Shown here one piece after another: positions 8,622 through 18,878 of a stretch of DNA of 64,000 bases. The position numbers and the translations under genes were made by a program. Below the pieces are notes generated by a model. That model made no database searches, had not been told where the DNA came from, and was given only the letters and a program-made list of their open reading frames with translations. Numbering within the stretch: the stretch's first letter is position 1; every line of letters begins with the position of its first letter. The stretch comes from Burkholderiaceae bacterium (GTDB taxonomy: Bacteria > Pseudomonadota > Gammaproteobacteria > Burkholderiales > Burkholderiaceae_F), in contig JAFAIM010000035.1 in NCBI GenBank assembly GCA_019236735.1, positions 1-64,000 of the forward strand, written 5' to 3'.

Positions 8622-9701
8622 CTACGCGATGCTGCGGAACAGACCCCGCATGTTAAAAAGCGGCGTGTCGTGTTCGCGTTCCTCGGGCTTCTCCGCGTGG
8701 TAGCGCTCGATCCGCTCCACCTCCCTGCGCGACCCGAACACGAAGCCGATCCGTTGGTGCGGCGCTGCCGGCGTCACCTGCAGGATCGGGGCCTCACCCG
8801 TGCTGGCGCGGCCGCCGGCCTGCTCGATCAGCATCCCGATCGGGTTGCATTCGTACAGCAGGCGCAGCCGCCCGGCCTGGGACGGGTCTTTGGTGTCGCG
8901 CGGATACAGGAATACTCCGCCGCGCGTCAGGATCCTGTGCGCGTCCGCCACCATTGAGGCGATCCAGCGCATGTTGAAGTCCTTCTCGCGCGGACCATTG
9001 CGCCCTTGAAGGCACTCCTCGACATACCGTCGGATCGGCGGCTCCCAGAACCTGCTGTTGGAGGCGTTAATGGCGAACTCCTGCGTCTCCTCCGGAACCC
9101 TCAGATCCGGATGCGTCAGCAGGAACTCGCCGAGCTCCGGATTGAGCGTGAATCCGTGCGTTCCGCGCCCGACCGTCAGCACGAACATCGTTGCCGGCCC
9201 GTATAGCGCGTATCCGGCCGCAACTTGTTTGCTGCCCGGCTGCAGGAAGTCCTCGACCCGGGTCGGCCGCCCGCTGTCCGGAACGCGCAGCAAGGAGAAG
9301 ACGCTGCCGATCGACATGTTCACGTCGATGTTGGTCGAGCCGTCGAGCGGATCGAACGCCAGTAGGTAGTCGCCCCCCGCGCCGTTGCCCGGATCCGCAA
9401 GCCACGGATCTTGCATCTCTTCCGACAGCATGCCGCGAACGTTGTCGCCCCACCGCAGACAGTGCAGAAAGGTGTCGTTGCCGAGCACGTCGAGCTTCTG
9501 CGCCACCTCGCCCTGCACGTTGACACCGTCGGCGGCGTCGCCGTGCAGGCCGGCCAGCGCGCCATACGCCACTTTGCGCGACAGCGCCTTGCACGCCAAC
9601 GCGATCGCCAGGATCACGCTGTTGAACTGCCCGGACGCTTGCGGAAAGCGGCGCCGCTCCTCGATCAAGTACTGCGTGAGCGTCATCGTCTGGTCCAACA
9701 T
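8622..9701 (-). CDS. cbbF: class I fructose-1,6-bisphosphatase
   Basis: The protein has 359 residues and hydrolyses fructose 1,6-bisphosphate in the regenerative half of the Calvin cycle. The metal-binding motif FDPLDGSTNIDVN lies near residue 115, followed by RYVEECL and KDFNMRWIASMVADAHR, and YECNPIGMLIEQAGG towards the C-terminus, all hallmarks of class I enzymes. GGGGAG lies before the ATG. It lies between cbbX and cbbP with gaps of 18 and 9 bases, so it belongs to the same transcript. Confidence 0.95.
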   Translation of the reverse strand: MLDQTMTLTQYLIEERRRFPQASGQFNSVILAIALACKALSRKVAYGALAGLHGDAADGVNVQGEVAQKLDVLGNDTFLHCLRWGDNVRGMLSEEMQDPWLADPGNGAGGDYLLAFDPLDGSTNIDVNMSIGSVFSLLRVPDSGRPTRVEDFLQPGSKQVAAGYALYGPATMFVLTVGRGTHGFTLNPELGEFLLTHPDLRVPEETQEFAINASNSRFWEPPIRRYVEECLQGRNGPREKDFNMRWIASMVADAHRILTRGGVFLYPRDTKDPSQAGRLRLLYECNPIGMLIEQAGGRASTGEAPILQVTPAAPHQRIGFVFGSRREVERIERYHAEKPEEREHDTPLFNMRGLFRSIA

Positions 9702-9719
9702 GCGCAGCTCTCCCCGTTT

Positions 9720-10619
9720 CTATTCGTTCGATGTCGCGCCTTCGCTCTGCGCTGCCTGCAGCACACGGCTGGCGAGAATGTCCGCCGCCGAAATGGTCGA
9801 CAAGGTCTCGCGATCGGCACCCGCAATGCCTCCAAATAGCCGGCTCGCGTGCCGCAACCGCGCGCGGTCGAGCGCGTTGCGCACGCTGCGTGCGTTGGCG
9901 AAGTTCGGCTGCTTCATTCGCGCCTGCAGATACTGCGCGAAGGCGGTGTGTGCGCCGTCGTCGAGGCGATAGCCCATCCGCTCCAACATCAGTTCGGCGA
10001 TTTTCTCGAGCTCCTCGGGGCTGTAGTCGGGAAAATCGATGTGGTGAGCGATCCGCGACGAGAACCCCGGGTTGCACTCGAAAAACCTCGCCATCCGGTC
10101 CTTGTACCCGGCCAGGATCACCACCAGGTCTTCGCGTTGATTCTCCATCACTTGCAAAAGGATCTCGATCGCCTCCTGGCCGTAGTCGCGCTCGTTCTCG
10201 GGGCGGTACAGGTAGTAGGCCTCGTCGATGAACAGCACTCCCCCCATCGCGCGCTTGAGCACCTCGCGCGTCTTGGGCGCGGTGTGGCCGATGTACTGCC
10301 CGACCAGATCGTCGCGGGTGACCGCGACGAGGTGTCCCTTGCGGACGTAACCCAGGCGATGCAGGATCGACGCCATTTTCAGCGCGACGGTCGTCTTGCC
10401 GGTGCCGGGATTGCCGGTGAAACACATGTGCAGCCCGGGAGCTGCCACCGGCAGTGCCTGCGCCCTGCGAGCCGAGTCGACCACCAGCAGCGCGGCCACG
10501 TCGCGGATGCGCCTCTTCACCGGCGCCAGCCCGATCAGGTCGCGGTCCAGCTCGGCGAGCAGCGCAAGTACCTCCTGCTCGCCTACCGCGCCGTCGGGCT
10601 TTCCCGCAGGCTCGTTCAT
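9720..10619 (-). CDS. cbbX: red-type RuBisCO activase CbbX
   Basis: The protein has 299 residues from the ATG at 10619, preceded by GAAGGA; the frame is open further upstream but only over the end of cbbS. This AAA+ ATPase removes inhibitory sugar phosphates from red-type form I RuBisCO by pulling on the C-terminal tail of CbbL. Walker A is GNPGTGKT (69-76) and Walker B is [10 protein letters not shown] (128-137). The pore-loop region around [13 protein letters not shown] and the [14 protein letters not shown] segment are conserved. It directly follows cbbS, the standard order in form IC operons. Confidence 0.95.
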   Translation of the reverse strand: MNEPAGKPDGAVGEQEVLALLAELDRDLIGLAPVKRRIRDVAALLVVDSARRAQALPVAAPGLHMCFTGNPGTGKTTVALKMASILHRLGYVRKGHLVAVTRDDLVGQYIGHTAPKTREVLKRAMGGVLFIDEAYYLYRPENERDYGQEAIEILLQVMENQREDLVVILAGYKDRMARFFECNPGFSSRIAHHIDFPDYSPEELEKIAELMLERMGYRLDDGAHTAFAQYLQARMKQPNFANARSVRNALDRARLRHASRLFGGIAGADRETLSTISAADILASRVLQAAQSEGATSNE

Positions 10620-10662
10620 CGGCGTCCTTCGGTGATGTCCTGAGTCGATATTCGTCCGGACG

Positions 10663-11079
10663 CTAGTAGCGGCTCCCGGCGGGTTGCTCGGTCGCGTACG
10701 GCTCGATCTCGTAGCGCTGCACGCGCCCATGCGACTCGGTCCGCCGCAATCGGAACCCCGGCTCCTGCTGGGGACGGTTCACCAGGAATGACAACCGGAC
10801 CGTCTCCCAGCCGAGCGTCGAATCGAATGCGTTGACGCGGATGTAGTGCTTCGGGTGCCTCTGGCGGCACGCGTGAATCTCGGCCATCACGCCGGCTGCG
10901 TCGCGCAGGTCGAACATCGGCATGCCGAACATCTCCCAGTACGTGTTTCGCGGGTGGATGTCATCGGTGTACTCGACCGAAACGGCCCAATTGTTCCGAA
11001 GGCAATACTCGACCTGCGCCCGGATCTGCGGGTCGGTCAAATCGGGCAGAAACGAGAACGCTCCTTGGGTGACGCGCAT
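10663..11079 (-). CDS. cbbS: RuBisCO small subunit, form I red type
   Basis: The protein has 138 residues from the ATG at 11079, chosen over the TTG at 11097 because AAGGGA stands 7 bases before it. The segments [36 protein letters not shown] and [10 protein letters not shown] are characteristic of the small subunit, and the C-terminal extension (about 30 residues after SFLVNRP) is the extra hairpin of red-type enzymes. It lies 18 bases after cbbL and forms the L8S8 holoenzyme with it. Confidence 0.95.
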   Translation of the reverse strand: MRVTQGAFSFLPDLTDPQIRAQVEYCLRNNWAVSVEYTDDIHPRNTYWEMFGMPMFDLRDAAGVMAEIHACRQRHPKHYIRVNAFDSTLGWETVRLSFLVNRPQQEPGFRLRRTESHGRVQRYEIEPYATEQPAGSRY

Positions 11080-11097
11080 CTGCGATCCCTTATTCAA

Positions 11098-12674
<1,577 letters not shown>

Positions 12675-13589
12675 ATGGCACGCCACCTCACGGTACGCCA
12701 GCTCGAGGTGCTTGCGGCAGTCGGCCGCGAGGGCAGCGTGACGGCCGCGGCCGAGGCTTTGCACTTAACCCAGCCTGCGGTTTCGATGCAGTTGCGGCAG
12801 CTCGAGGAGCAGCTGGGCCTGACTCTGTTCGAGATCGTCGGCAGGCGTTTACAGATCACCGAACCCGGAAAGGAGCTCGTCGGGCTGGCCGTCGAGCTGC
12901 TGGCGCGACTGGACGACTTGGAGCAGACCGCACGTTCGCTGCGCGGAGTTGCGCACGGACGGGTGCGCCTGGGCGTGGTCAGCACCGCCAAGTACTTCGC
13001 GCCGCGCCTGCTCGCGCAGTTCCTGAAACTGCACGCCGGCTTGGAGTTCAAGCTGACGATTCACAACAGGGCGGAAATCATCGATCAGCTGCAGTCGTAC
13101 TCGATTGACCTGGGAATCATGGGGCAGCCGCCCGAAGGCTTGCACTTCGAAGGCACGCCGTTCGCTCCCAACCCGCTCGTCGCGGTCGGCGCGCCTTCGC
13201 ACCCGCTGTCGCTGCGGCGGGGCCTACGCCCGCGCGATTTGGACGGTCAGCCGTTTGTCGTACGCGAGCCGGGTTCCGGAACCCGCAGCGCGATGGACCG
13301 GTATTTCTCCGGTCACGACGTGCAGGTGCGCCAGGTGATGGAGGCCGACAGCAACGAGACGATCAAACAGGCCGTAATGGCCGGAATCGGCCTCGGGTTC
13401 CTGTCGCTGCATACGGTGCGGCCAGAGCTCGCGGCGGGTCGAATCTCGGTGCTCGACGTCAATGGTTTGCCGCTGAAGCGCCAGTGGTACGTGGTGCATT
13501 GCCGCCAACGTCGGCTGACGCCGGCGGCTGAAGAATTCCACGCCTACTTGGTTCGCGAAGCCGATGGGTTGATGCGGGCGGCGCTCTGA
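12675..13589 (+). CDS. cbbR: LysR-type regulator of the Calvin operon
   Basis: The protein has 304 residues. The N-terminal winged helix-turn-helix (LTVRQLEVLAAVGREGSVTA, then AEALHLTQPAVSMQLRQLE) is followed by a LysR substrate-binding domain with RLGVVSTAKYFAPRLL and PFVVREPGSGTR, closely matching CbbR. Members of this family sense Calvin-cycle or redox metabolites and activate cbb genes. The gene is divergent from cbbL, 113 bases away, which supports the assignment. Confidence 0.93.
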   Translation: MARHLTVRQLEVLAAVGREGSVTAAAEALHLTQPAVSMQLRQLEEQLGLTLFEIVGRRLQITEPGKELVGLAVELLARLDDLEQTARSLRGVAHGRVRLGVVSTAKYFAPRLLAQFLKLHAGLEFKLTIHNRAEIIDQLQSYSIDLGIMGQPPEGLHFEGTPFAPNPLVAVGAPSHPLSLRRGLRPRDLDGQPFVVREPGSGTRSAMDRYFSGHDVQVRQVMEADSNETIKQAVMAGIGLGFLSLHTVRPELAAGRISVLDVNGLPLKRQWYVVHCRQRRLTPAAEEFHAYLVREADGLMRAAL

Positions 13590-13596
13590 ACCATTG

Positions 13597-13615
13597 CGGT
13601 GCTGCCGTCGCACCG
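13597..13615. terminator. weak hairpin between convergent genes
   Basis: CGGTGC-7-GCACCG forms a 6-base-pair stem in the 84-base gap between the convergent ends of cbbR and the DUF442 gene. No T-run follows, so use as a terminator is only likely from position. Confidence 0.3.
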
Positions 13616-13673
13616 GCTTGGCGCGAGCCGTGCCCAGGCGGCACCTCGAATCGGGTGGGTAAAGGCCGCTAAA

Positions 13674-14168
13674 TCAGGTTTCGCCGAACCAGAGGCGCTG
13701 GAAGCGCGCGCGAGCGTCGGGGTCGGAGCTCGGCGCATAGGCCGGGTCCGCACGCCCTGCGCTGGCGGTCACCAACGGACTGATGTCGTCGAGCGCGACG
13801 CCGGCGCGCGCGGCACGCTGCAGCACGGCCGGCGCGCCCACCACCGGCGCGGCAGCCAGAGCCCACAGCGCGGTCGAGCGGCGACCGCTGCGGCAGTAGG
13901 CCAGCGCCGGGCCTTCGCTCTGCTGCAGGATGCGGCCGAACGCTTCACCGTCGGCCAACGCGATTCGCGAGTACTCCACCGGCTGCATGAAGAAGAGCAT
14001 TCCGTGGCGTTCGCACGCGGCGCGAATCTGCTCCGAAGGCGTTCCCCCCTCTGAATCCGGCCGATTGCAGATGACACACTTGACCCCCGCCGCAGCGAGC
14101 GCATCGACGTCGCGCTCGTCGATTTGGTCCGCCACTGCGAGCGATGGGGTGATCCGAACGGCTTGCAT
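13674..14168 (-). CDS. TIGR01244/DUF442 family phosphatase-like sulfur transferase
   Basis: The protein has 164 residues and starts MQAVRITPSLAVADQI, typical of the DUF442 group found alone or fused to beta-lactamase-like Blh proteins. The fold is that of dual-specificity phosphatases. The signature loop CRSGRRS is at residues 92-98, with CVICNRPDSEG near residue 31. Such proteins are linked to sulfide/persulfide metabolism in several bacteria, but the substrate is not settled. The typical conserved core ends near residue 110; the remaining 50 residues are less conserved. It is convergent with cbbR and not clearly in an operon. Confidence 0.8.
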   Translation of the reverse strand: MQAVRITPSLAVADQIDERDVDALAAAGVKCVICNRPDSEGGTPSEQIRAACERHGMLFFMQPVEYSRIALADGEAFGRILQQSEGPALAYCRSGRRSTALWALAAAPVVGAPAVLQRAARAGVALDDISPLVTASAGRADPAYAPSSDPDARARFQRLWFGET

Positions 14169-14709
14169 GGTTTACCGGAGGGTGAGGGCGGAACGATCCT
14201 ACTCCCATCCGGAGAAGCACTCCTCGGTAGTCCATATGACTTCCGGAACTTCCGCGCTCGTTATTGCGTCTGTACAAATAGAGGCGCAACTCGCAGCGGC
14301 GCTGGTGCAACTCATCAACGTGCAACAGCTTGCAACCGCGCCCGGCGGATTGGCCTGCATCTTGCTTGAGATGGCAGTGGGCGCTGCGTATGCATCAGAT
14401 GCGTGCAGTTTTGGAGCAGTTTGGATGCACTCGGGAGCGCAGTTTTGGGTGCAGTCGCAGGTGAAGTTTTGGGTGCAGTTCCGGGTGCAGTTTGGATGAT
14501 CAGTCGGAGGTCAGCGCGATGCTGACGACTGGTGCAGAGACATAAGGAGTTGGACAAATCGCGCAGGGCGGTAGAAGGCATGGACAGTTTCCTGTTTTCA
14601 GGGGATCGCGCCTTCGACCATTTGGATATGTTGACAGTGTCTGGAATTGAAGCTCGCAGTTGGGCTTCGCAGATGGAACACGAGGGGGAGCATTTGGAGA
14701 GCCGATGCC
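14169..14709. other. 541-base region without a confident gene
   Basis: The region holds an 11-12-base tandem repeat (described separately). An 87-codon frame at 14236-14499 on the plus strand (beginning MTSGTSALVIASVQIEAQL) ends inside the repeat, where each unit gives four residues of the type QFWV. That frame has no ribosome site and no family I recognise, so it is not called as a gene. The rest must hold the promoter of the peptidase gene at 14710. Confidence 0.35.
14406..14499. repeat. tandem repeat, about eight 11-12-base units
   Basis: The units start at 14406, 14417, 14428, 14440, 14452, 14464, 14476 and 14488. The last five are exactly 12 bases apart with consensus CAGTTTTGGGTG; the first three are more diverged, with 11- or 12-base spacing. 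The repeat lies between the DUF442 gene and a putative peptidase gene. The 12-base period keeps reading frame in all frames. Confidence 0.85.
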
Positions 14710-15837
14710 ATGAGCAGACTCCCACCGTCACGCTCCGCAAAGCGGGCCCGGCCCGCGCGTGCCCCCTTCGTCCTTAAATTCGCCGCTGCCTGCCTGCAAG
14801 CGATCGCAATCACTGCGTTCGCGGATCCGCACGAAGCATCGCGATTCTCGGTACCTTCCGGCTCGCCCGACGAGACGATGCAGGCGGCTGCCGCGTTCGC
14901 ACTCGAGCTCCAACCGGACGCGGAGATCTCTTTCCGGGATTCCCAGAGCGGTTCGCTGTCGGTCTCGCGCGTCGAGGACGATCGAATCCACTGCATCCTG
15001 CGCCTCTCGCCGGACACTGCCGAGGCTCTGATGCCGCTGAACCGGTTCCTGAACGGCAGGCTCGATCGCGACGCGCAAGCCATGTGGGCGCTGGCGCACG
15101 AGATCGGCCACTGCAAGTTGCGCGACGCGTTCCTGAACCGGACCGACGGCCATGTTGCCGATGCGAGCGTCTTTCCGTGGCTGGCGCAGGAAGCAGCCGC
15201 CGACGCGTACGGAATCCTGTCGGTGGAGCGCAAACTCGGCAACAAGACCACCGTTCGCGAAGCAGTGATCCTTTCCCGCATGCTGGCCGCTGCGATGTAC
15301 CACGACCGCTCGCATGCCACCGGTCACTACGTCTCCGACGCTCTGGCGCTGTGTCCGAACAACCGCAACGACGCCGATGCCGTACAGTGTGCCATTTCGA
15401 CCGCGTACTACACGGTCGGCAGCATCGCCAACGACCAGGAAGGCGCGCCGATGCCGGTCGACTCCCCGCCGCAGCTGATCTACGAGACAGGGGTCGCCAA
15501 GATCGCCTCGGTGATGCACGTGTACGAGAACATGGCGCAGTACAAGGCCCAATTTACCGGCGCGGACTTGAGCCGGTTCGAGTTCAACGAGGTCTCGCAC
15601 AATGGCGAATCGCACTACATCACGGCGGAGTCCGAGTCAGGTCAGAAAATGGACATGACCTACCGCCTGGCCGATTTCTACGGCTTCAAGACGGGTGAGC
15701 TCGTCACCGACGACGAGCGCAACGTCAAGGTGATGCGGATCGACGGCGCAGACGAGCTCGACTGGCTGCTCACGCTCGGCGCGGTCGTTCGCACCCAGGA
15801 CGGCGAGTCGCTTCGCAAAGGCGAAGCGCAGCGCTGA
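14710..15837 (+). CDS. putative exported zinc metallopeptidase (HEIGH motif)
   Basis: The protein has 375 residues from the ATG at 14710, with GGAGAG upstream. A basic N-terminus and the hydrophobic stretch VLKFAAACLQAIAITAFA suggest a signal peptide ending near residue 36. HEIGH at 130-134 in the context MWALAHEIGHCKL, and EAAADAY at 161-167, give the zinc ligands His, His and Glu of a gluzincin such as the M48 peptidases. Four cysteines may form disulfides. I do not recognise a named family. It stands alone, convergent with pepF. A secreted or periplasmic protease is the most likely role; the substrate is unknown. Confidence 0.6.
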   Translation: MSRLPPSRSAKRARPARAPFVLKFAAACLQAIAITAFADPHEASRFSVPSGSPDETMQAAAAFALELQPDAEISFRDSQSGSLSVSRVEDDRIHCILRLSPDTAEALMPLNRFLNGRLDRDAQAMWALAHEIGHCKLRDAFLNRTDGHVADASVFPWLAQEAAADAYGILSVERKLGNKTTVREAVILSRMLAAAMYHDRSHATGHYVSDALALCPNNRNDADAVQCAISTAYYTVGSIANDQEGAPMPVDSPPQLIYETGVAKIASVMHVYENMAQYKAQFTGADLSRFEFNEVSHNGESHYITAESESGQKMDMTYRLADFYGFKTGELVTDDERNVKVMRIDGADELDWLLTLGAVVRTQDGESLRKGEAQR

Positions 15838-15851
15838 GCCGGCGGGCAAAA

Positions 15852-15876
15852 CCGGGACGAGGCGCGCCTCTCCCGG
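15852..15876. terminator. bidirectional terminator-like hairpin
   Basis: CCGGGA-c-GAGGCG pairs with CGCCTC-TCCCGG, a 12-base-pair stem with one bulged C, placed between the convergent peptidase and pepF genes. It has no T-tract, so it may act as a bidirectional stop or an RNA-stabilising hairpin. Confidence 0.45.
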
Positions 15877-15889
15877 CTGTCGGCAAGCT

Positions 15890-17758
15890 CTACTTGAGCT
15901 CCGTCTCGATCTGATCCATTACGCGGTTCATTCGCGCGATCAGCGCCTGGTACGGAGCGGCAGTGGCCATGTCGATTCCGGCGCGCCGATACAAATCGTA
16001 CGGATAGTCGGAACCCCCGGCCTTCAGCATGTTGATGAAGCGGTCGCGCGCCGGCGCGCCTTCGTTCAGGATCGCATCGGTGAATTCAGCTGCGCCCGCC
16101 ATCGAGGTTGCGTACTGGTACACGTAGAAGCCGTAGTAAAAGTGCGGGATGAACTCCCACTCGGTGCAATACACCGGGTCGATCTTCATCACGTCTTCGG
16201 CTTCGCCGTAATAGCGACGCAGCAGCTTGCAATAGTTCTCGGTCAGGTGCTCGCCCGACAGCGGATGGCCATGCTCGAGCTCCTCGTGCATCTGCAGCTG
16301 GAATTCGGCGAACATGACCTGGCGGAAGAACGTTATCCGGATCGACTCCAAACCCTCTCCCAGGTAGAACAGCTTCTCCTCGCGCGACTTGGCGTGCGAC
16401 ACCATGTAGTCGTTCAGCAGCATTTCGTTGCCGATCGAGGCCGACTCGGCGATGAAAGTCGAGTAGCGCGATTTTTCGTACGGCTGGTTGGCGGTGGTCA
16501 GCATCGTGTGCACCGCGTGCCCCCACTCGTGCGCGACTGTCGAAAGCGACTCGTAGTCGTCGTTATGGTTCAAAAGAATGTAGGGGTGCACCGCGTACGC
16601 CCTTCCAATCATGTACCCGCCCGCATGCTTGCCCGGGTGCGGCAACGCGCTCATCCACTTTCCCGCAAAACCGCGGCGCAGAAGCCCGAGGTATTCCTCT
16701 CCCATCGGCGCGAGTGCCTCCAGCGTGATGCGCTCGGACTCCGCCACGCTGAATTTCGGCACCGATGTTGCGGGAAACAGCGTCGGATAGTTGTCGTAGT
16801 AGCGAAGATCATCCGTGATCCCAAGCAGGCGTTTGCGCAAACGCAGATAGCGGTGCAGCGTTGGAAGCCCGGCGTTGGCCTGCGCCACGAGCGTTCGGTA
16901 CACCTCGGGCGGCAGGTTGGAGGAGAACAGCGCCGCATCCAGCGAGCTGTCGAAGCGGCGCGCCTTGGCCCGGAATACGTCTCCAAGGTCCTGCGTGGTC
17001 AGGTTTGCCCCCAGCGTCCCCTGGTACCCCTTCCAAGCGCCCCAGAACGCGTCAAACACTGCCCTGCGGTCCTCGCGCGATGGAACCGACCGGTACTTCT
17101 CGTACGCGGCCTGGTCTAAGCGCACCTTCGGCACGTTCGACAGCTCGATCGGCGGAAACGGCAGCTCTCCGTCGGCCAACTGCTGAAAGACGCTGTTGGG
17201 CTGCGCCAGCACGTTGCCGCTCGCCGCTAAGACGGCCTCCGCCTCGGTGCCGAGCGTATGCGGCGCTGCGCGCAGCGTGTCCTTCAGGAAGAAATCGAAG
17301 TGCCGCCGCAATTCGGGGCTGGCGTCGAGGCAAGCGTCAATCTTGGCATGTCCGATCGCGATGATCTCGGGCGCCACCCAGGAGGTCTTTTCATCGATCA
17401 GTGTCTGCAGCGCCTGCGCCTGCGAGTTCAGCTCCTGCGTCGCAGCCACGCGTACGTCCTCATCTGACGCCAGGCGGGCGTACGTGGTCAGCCGGTCGGC
17501 TTCCTGATGGACCTGGCTGATCGTGGAGAGCGCCTTGAGCAGATGCGCCGGACCGCCGCCGAGCGACCCTTTGAGCCGATCGAGCTGTTCGGCCTGTGTG
17601 CGCGTTTTCGCATACGCGGCGCTCCAGGCCTCGACGCTCGGATACAGGTCTCCAAGATCCCAGTTCAGGCTGACCGCTTCTGCATCGCCGGCGGCCTGCG
17701 TCGGCGCCAGCGACACTGCCGCCAGTACCAGCGCGGCCCAATGCATCCATCGCTTCAT
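15890..17758 (-). CDS. pepF: exported oligoendopeptidase F (M3 family)
   Basis: The protein has 622 residues from the ATG at 17758; GGAGAAAAAGGGG just before it decides this start over one ten codons upstream. A signal peptide (MHWAALVLAAVSLAPTQAA) precedes NWDLGDLYPSVEAWSA, the standard start of PepF. The zinc site HEWGH is at 410-414, in VAHEWGHAVHTML, with the third ligand expected in the following helix (SIGNEMLLNDYM). PepF enzymes cleave short peptides and are normally cytoplasmic; a signal peptide points to periplasmic action here. YceI is encoded upstream on the same strand, 48 bases away. Confidence 0.9.
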   Translation of the reverse strand: MKRWMHWAALVLAAVSLAPTQAAGDAEAVSLNWDLGDLYPSVEAWSAAYAKTRTQAEQLDRLKGSLGGGPAHLLKALSTISQVHQEADRLTTYARLASDEDVRVAATQELNSQAQALQTLIDEKTSWVAPEIIAIGHAKIDACLDASPELRRHFDFFLKDTLRAAPHTLGTEAEAVLAASGNVLAQPNSVFQQLADGELPFPPIELSNVPKVRLDQAAYEKYRSVPSREDRRAVFDAFWGAWKGYQGTLGANLTTQDLGDVFRAKARRFDSSLDAALFSSNLPPEVYRTLVAQANAGLPTLHRYLRLRKRLLGITDDLRYYDNYPTLFPATSVPKFSVAESERITLEALAPMGEEYLGLLRRGFAGKWMSALPHPGKHAGGYMIGRAYAVHPYILLNHNDDYESLSTVAHEWGHAVHTMLTTANQPYEKSRYSTFIAESASIGNEMLLNDYMVSHAKSREEKLFYLGEGLESIRITFFRQVMFAEFQLQMHEELEHGHPLSGEHLTENYCKLLRRYYGEAEDVMKIDPVYCTEWEFIPHFYYGFYVYQYATSMAGAAEFTDAILNEGAPARDRFINMLKAGGSDYPYDLYRRAGIDMATAAPYQALIARMNRVMDQIETELK

Positions 17759-17806
17759 CCCCTTTTTCTCCGTCCCTACGATTCGCAAGCGCGCAAGTTT
17801 AGTGCG

Positions 17807-18424
17807 TCAGCCTCCCAGCGCGATCCGGAACTTGATCCGAACTTCGTCCGCAACCACCGACGTGTCGCCCCATTCCCCCACCCCAACCCCGAAGTCGAGT
17901 CGGTGGATCGGCACCGTGCCGGAAGCGACAGTCGCACTTCCAGAGCGGGTCACCGTGACGGGGAACACGACCTCGCGAGCGTGCCCTTTGATCGTCAACG
18001 TGCCAGCGACTTCGAAATGGCCGGCGTCGATTTTTCGTACACGCGTGGAAACGAATTCAGCCTTCGGAAAGCGGGCCGCGTCGAGCCAATCGGGCTTGAG
18101 CAACTCCTTTCGGACGTCATCCGCTGAAAAAATCAGGCTGGCGGACTCGACCCAGAAGGACACGCTGCTGGCCTGCGGGTTGTCCGGCTGCAAGCTGATC
18201 TTGCCGTCGAAGCGCGAAAACCCCCCCTCGACATCGGTGCCCATCGTCGAGGCTTCGAAGGCAAGCTCGCTTTTCGATGGGATCAGCGCATCAGCCGCTA
18301 CCGCCGATCCTGCCGCTGCGGCCAGGTCCACACCTGCGCACACCGCGGCAACGGCGAGCACGACCCAGCGCGACCGTAGGTGCCCGCGAGTGCTCGTCCC
18401 ATTGTTTTGCCGATCATCCAGCAT
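17807..18424 (-). CDS. YceI family lipocalin-like periplasmic protein
   Basis: The protein has 205 residues from the ATG at 18424. The N-terminal hydrophobic stretch WVVLAVAAVCAGVDLAAAA is a signal peptide or anchor. The mature part has the YceI pattern: SELAFEASTMGTDVEGGFSR, FWVESASLIFSADDVRKELL, WLDAARFPKAEF and GTLTIKGHAREV. These barrels bind isoprenoid-like lipids such as quinones in characterised cases. The gene may be read together with the aldehyde oxidoreductase genes upstream (138-base gap containing a repeat) or with pepF downstream; neither link is certain. Confidence 0.85.
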   Translation of the reverse strand: MLDDRQNNGTSTRGHLRSRWVVLAVAAVCAGVDLAAAAGSAVAADALIPSKSELAFEASTMGTDVEGGFSRFDGKISLQPDNPQASSVSFWVESASLIFSADDVRKELLKPDWLDAARFPKAEFVSTRVRKIDAGHFEVAGTLTIKGHAREVVFPVTVTRSGSATVASGTVPIHRLDFGVGVGEWGDTSVVADEVRIKFRIALGG

Positions 18425-18477
18425 CTTTTTTCGCCCCCACCATTTTCGCCGTACCGCCCAGTCGGTCCGCTTTATTC

Positions 18478-18534
18478 CACGCTTCCACGCTTCCACGATT
18501 CCGCGCTTCCACCATTCCGCGCTTCCACCATTCC
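18478..18534. repeat. short tandem repeats upstream of yceI
   Basis: A 16-base unit, GCGCTTCCACCATTCC, occurs twice in perfect tandem at 18503-18534, preceded by shorter copies of CACGCTTC. It fills most of the gap between the small gene at 18563 and yceI, upstream of yceI on its coding strand. No function is evident. Confidence 0.7.
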
Positions 18535-18562
18535 GCGGCCTCGCTGTCTGGCTGTCCGCCCG

Positions 18563-18856
18563 TCAGCCGCCGCCGCGGCGCGTCGCAAGATCGAAGTGTC
18601 GCAGAAACTCCTCGCGCGCCCCCTCATCGACCCCGGAAAAGCGTGTGCAGACAAGCAGGACCGGAAGGACCAGGCGCCCGATTCTGCGCTCGGGCCTCTC
18701 GTCGATTTCGATGAGCACTTCGCCGCCGCCGTAGCCGATGTGGATGCGATTGTCCTGGATCCGGAATTTGGAACCCCGGACGGCATCCGGCAACCAGCTC
18801 AGAAACTCGGCGCGAGTGCAGCCCATTTCGCGACAGACAACCGCATCCTTGGACAC
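18563..18856 (-). CDS. small conserved-looking protein of the aldehyde oxidoreductase operon
   Basis: The protein has 97 residues from the GTG at 18856; an ATG at 18916 is also possible and would overlap the preceding gene by 38 bases. No strong ribosome site decides between them. The sequence reads CREMGCTRAEFLSWLP, IQDNRIHIGYGGGEVLIEID, then RIGRLVLPVLLVCTRFSG and a terminal helix. It has no cofactor motif and no membrane segment. Its position directly after the MoaD-like gene makes it a candidate accessory factor for the tungsten enzyme, analogous to the extra gene at the end of the Aromatoleum aor cluster; I cannot confirm homology. Confidence 0.55.
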   Translation of the reverse strand: MSKDAVVCREMGCTRAEFLSWLPDAVRGSKFRIQDNRIHIGYGGGEVLIEIDERPERRIGRLVLPVLLVCTRFSGVDEGAREEFLRHFDLATRRGGG

Positions 18857-18878
18857 GGCCTGCGTATAGCTGGCTGGT

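Noticed and set aside
7347-8957. 536-codon plus-strand open frame
   Set aside because: It runs through the tRNA-Ser gene and antisense to cbbP and cbbF, so it is a by-product of high GC content.
14406-14499. Possible CRISPR array
   Set aside because: Units are only 11-12 bases, directly adjacent, without spacers, and no cas genes are near.
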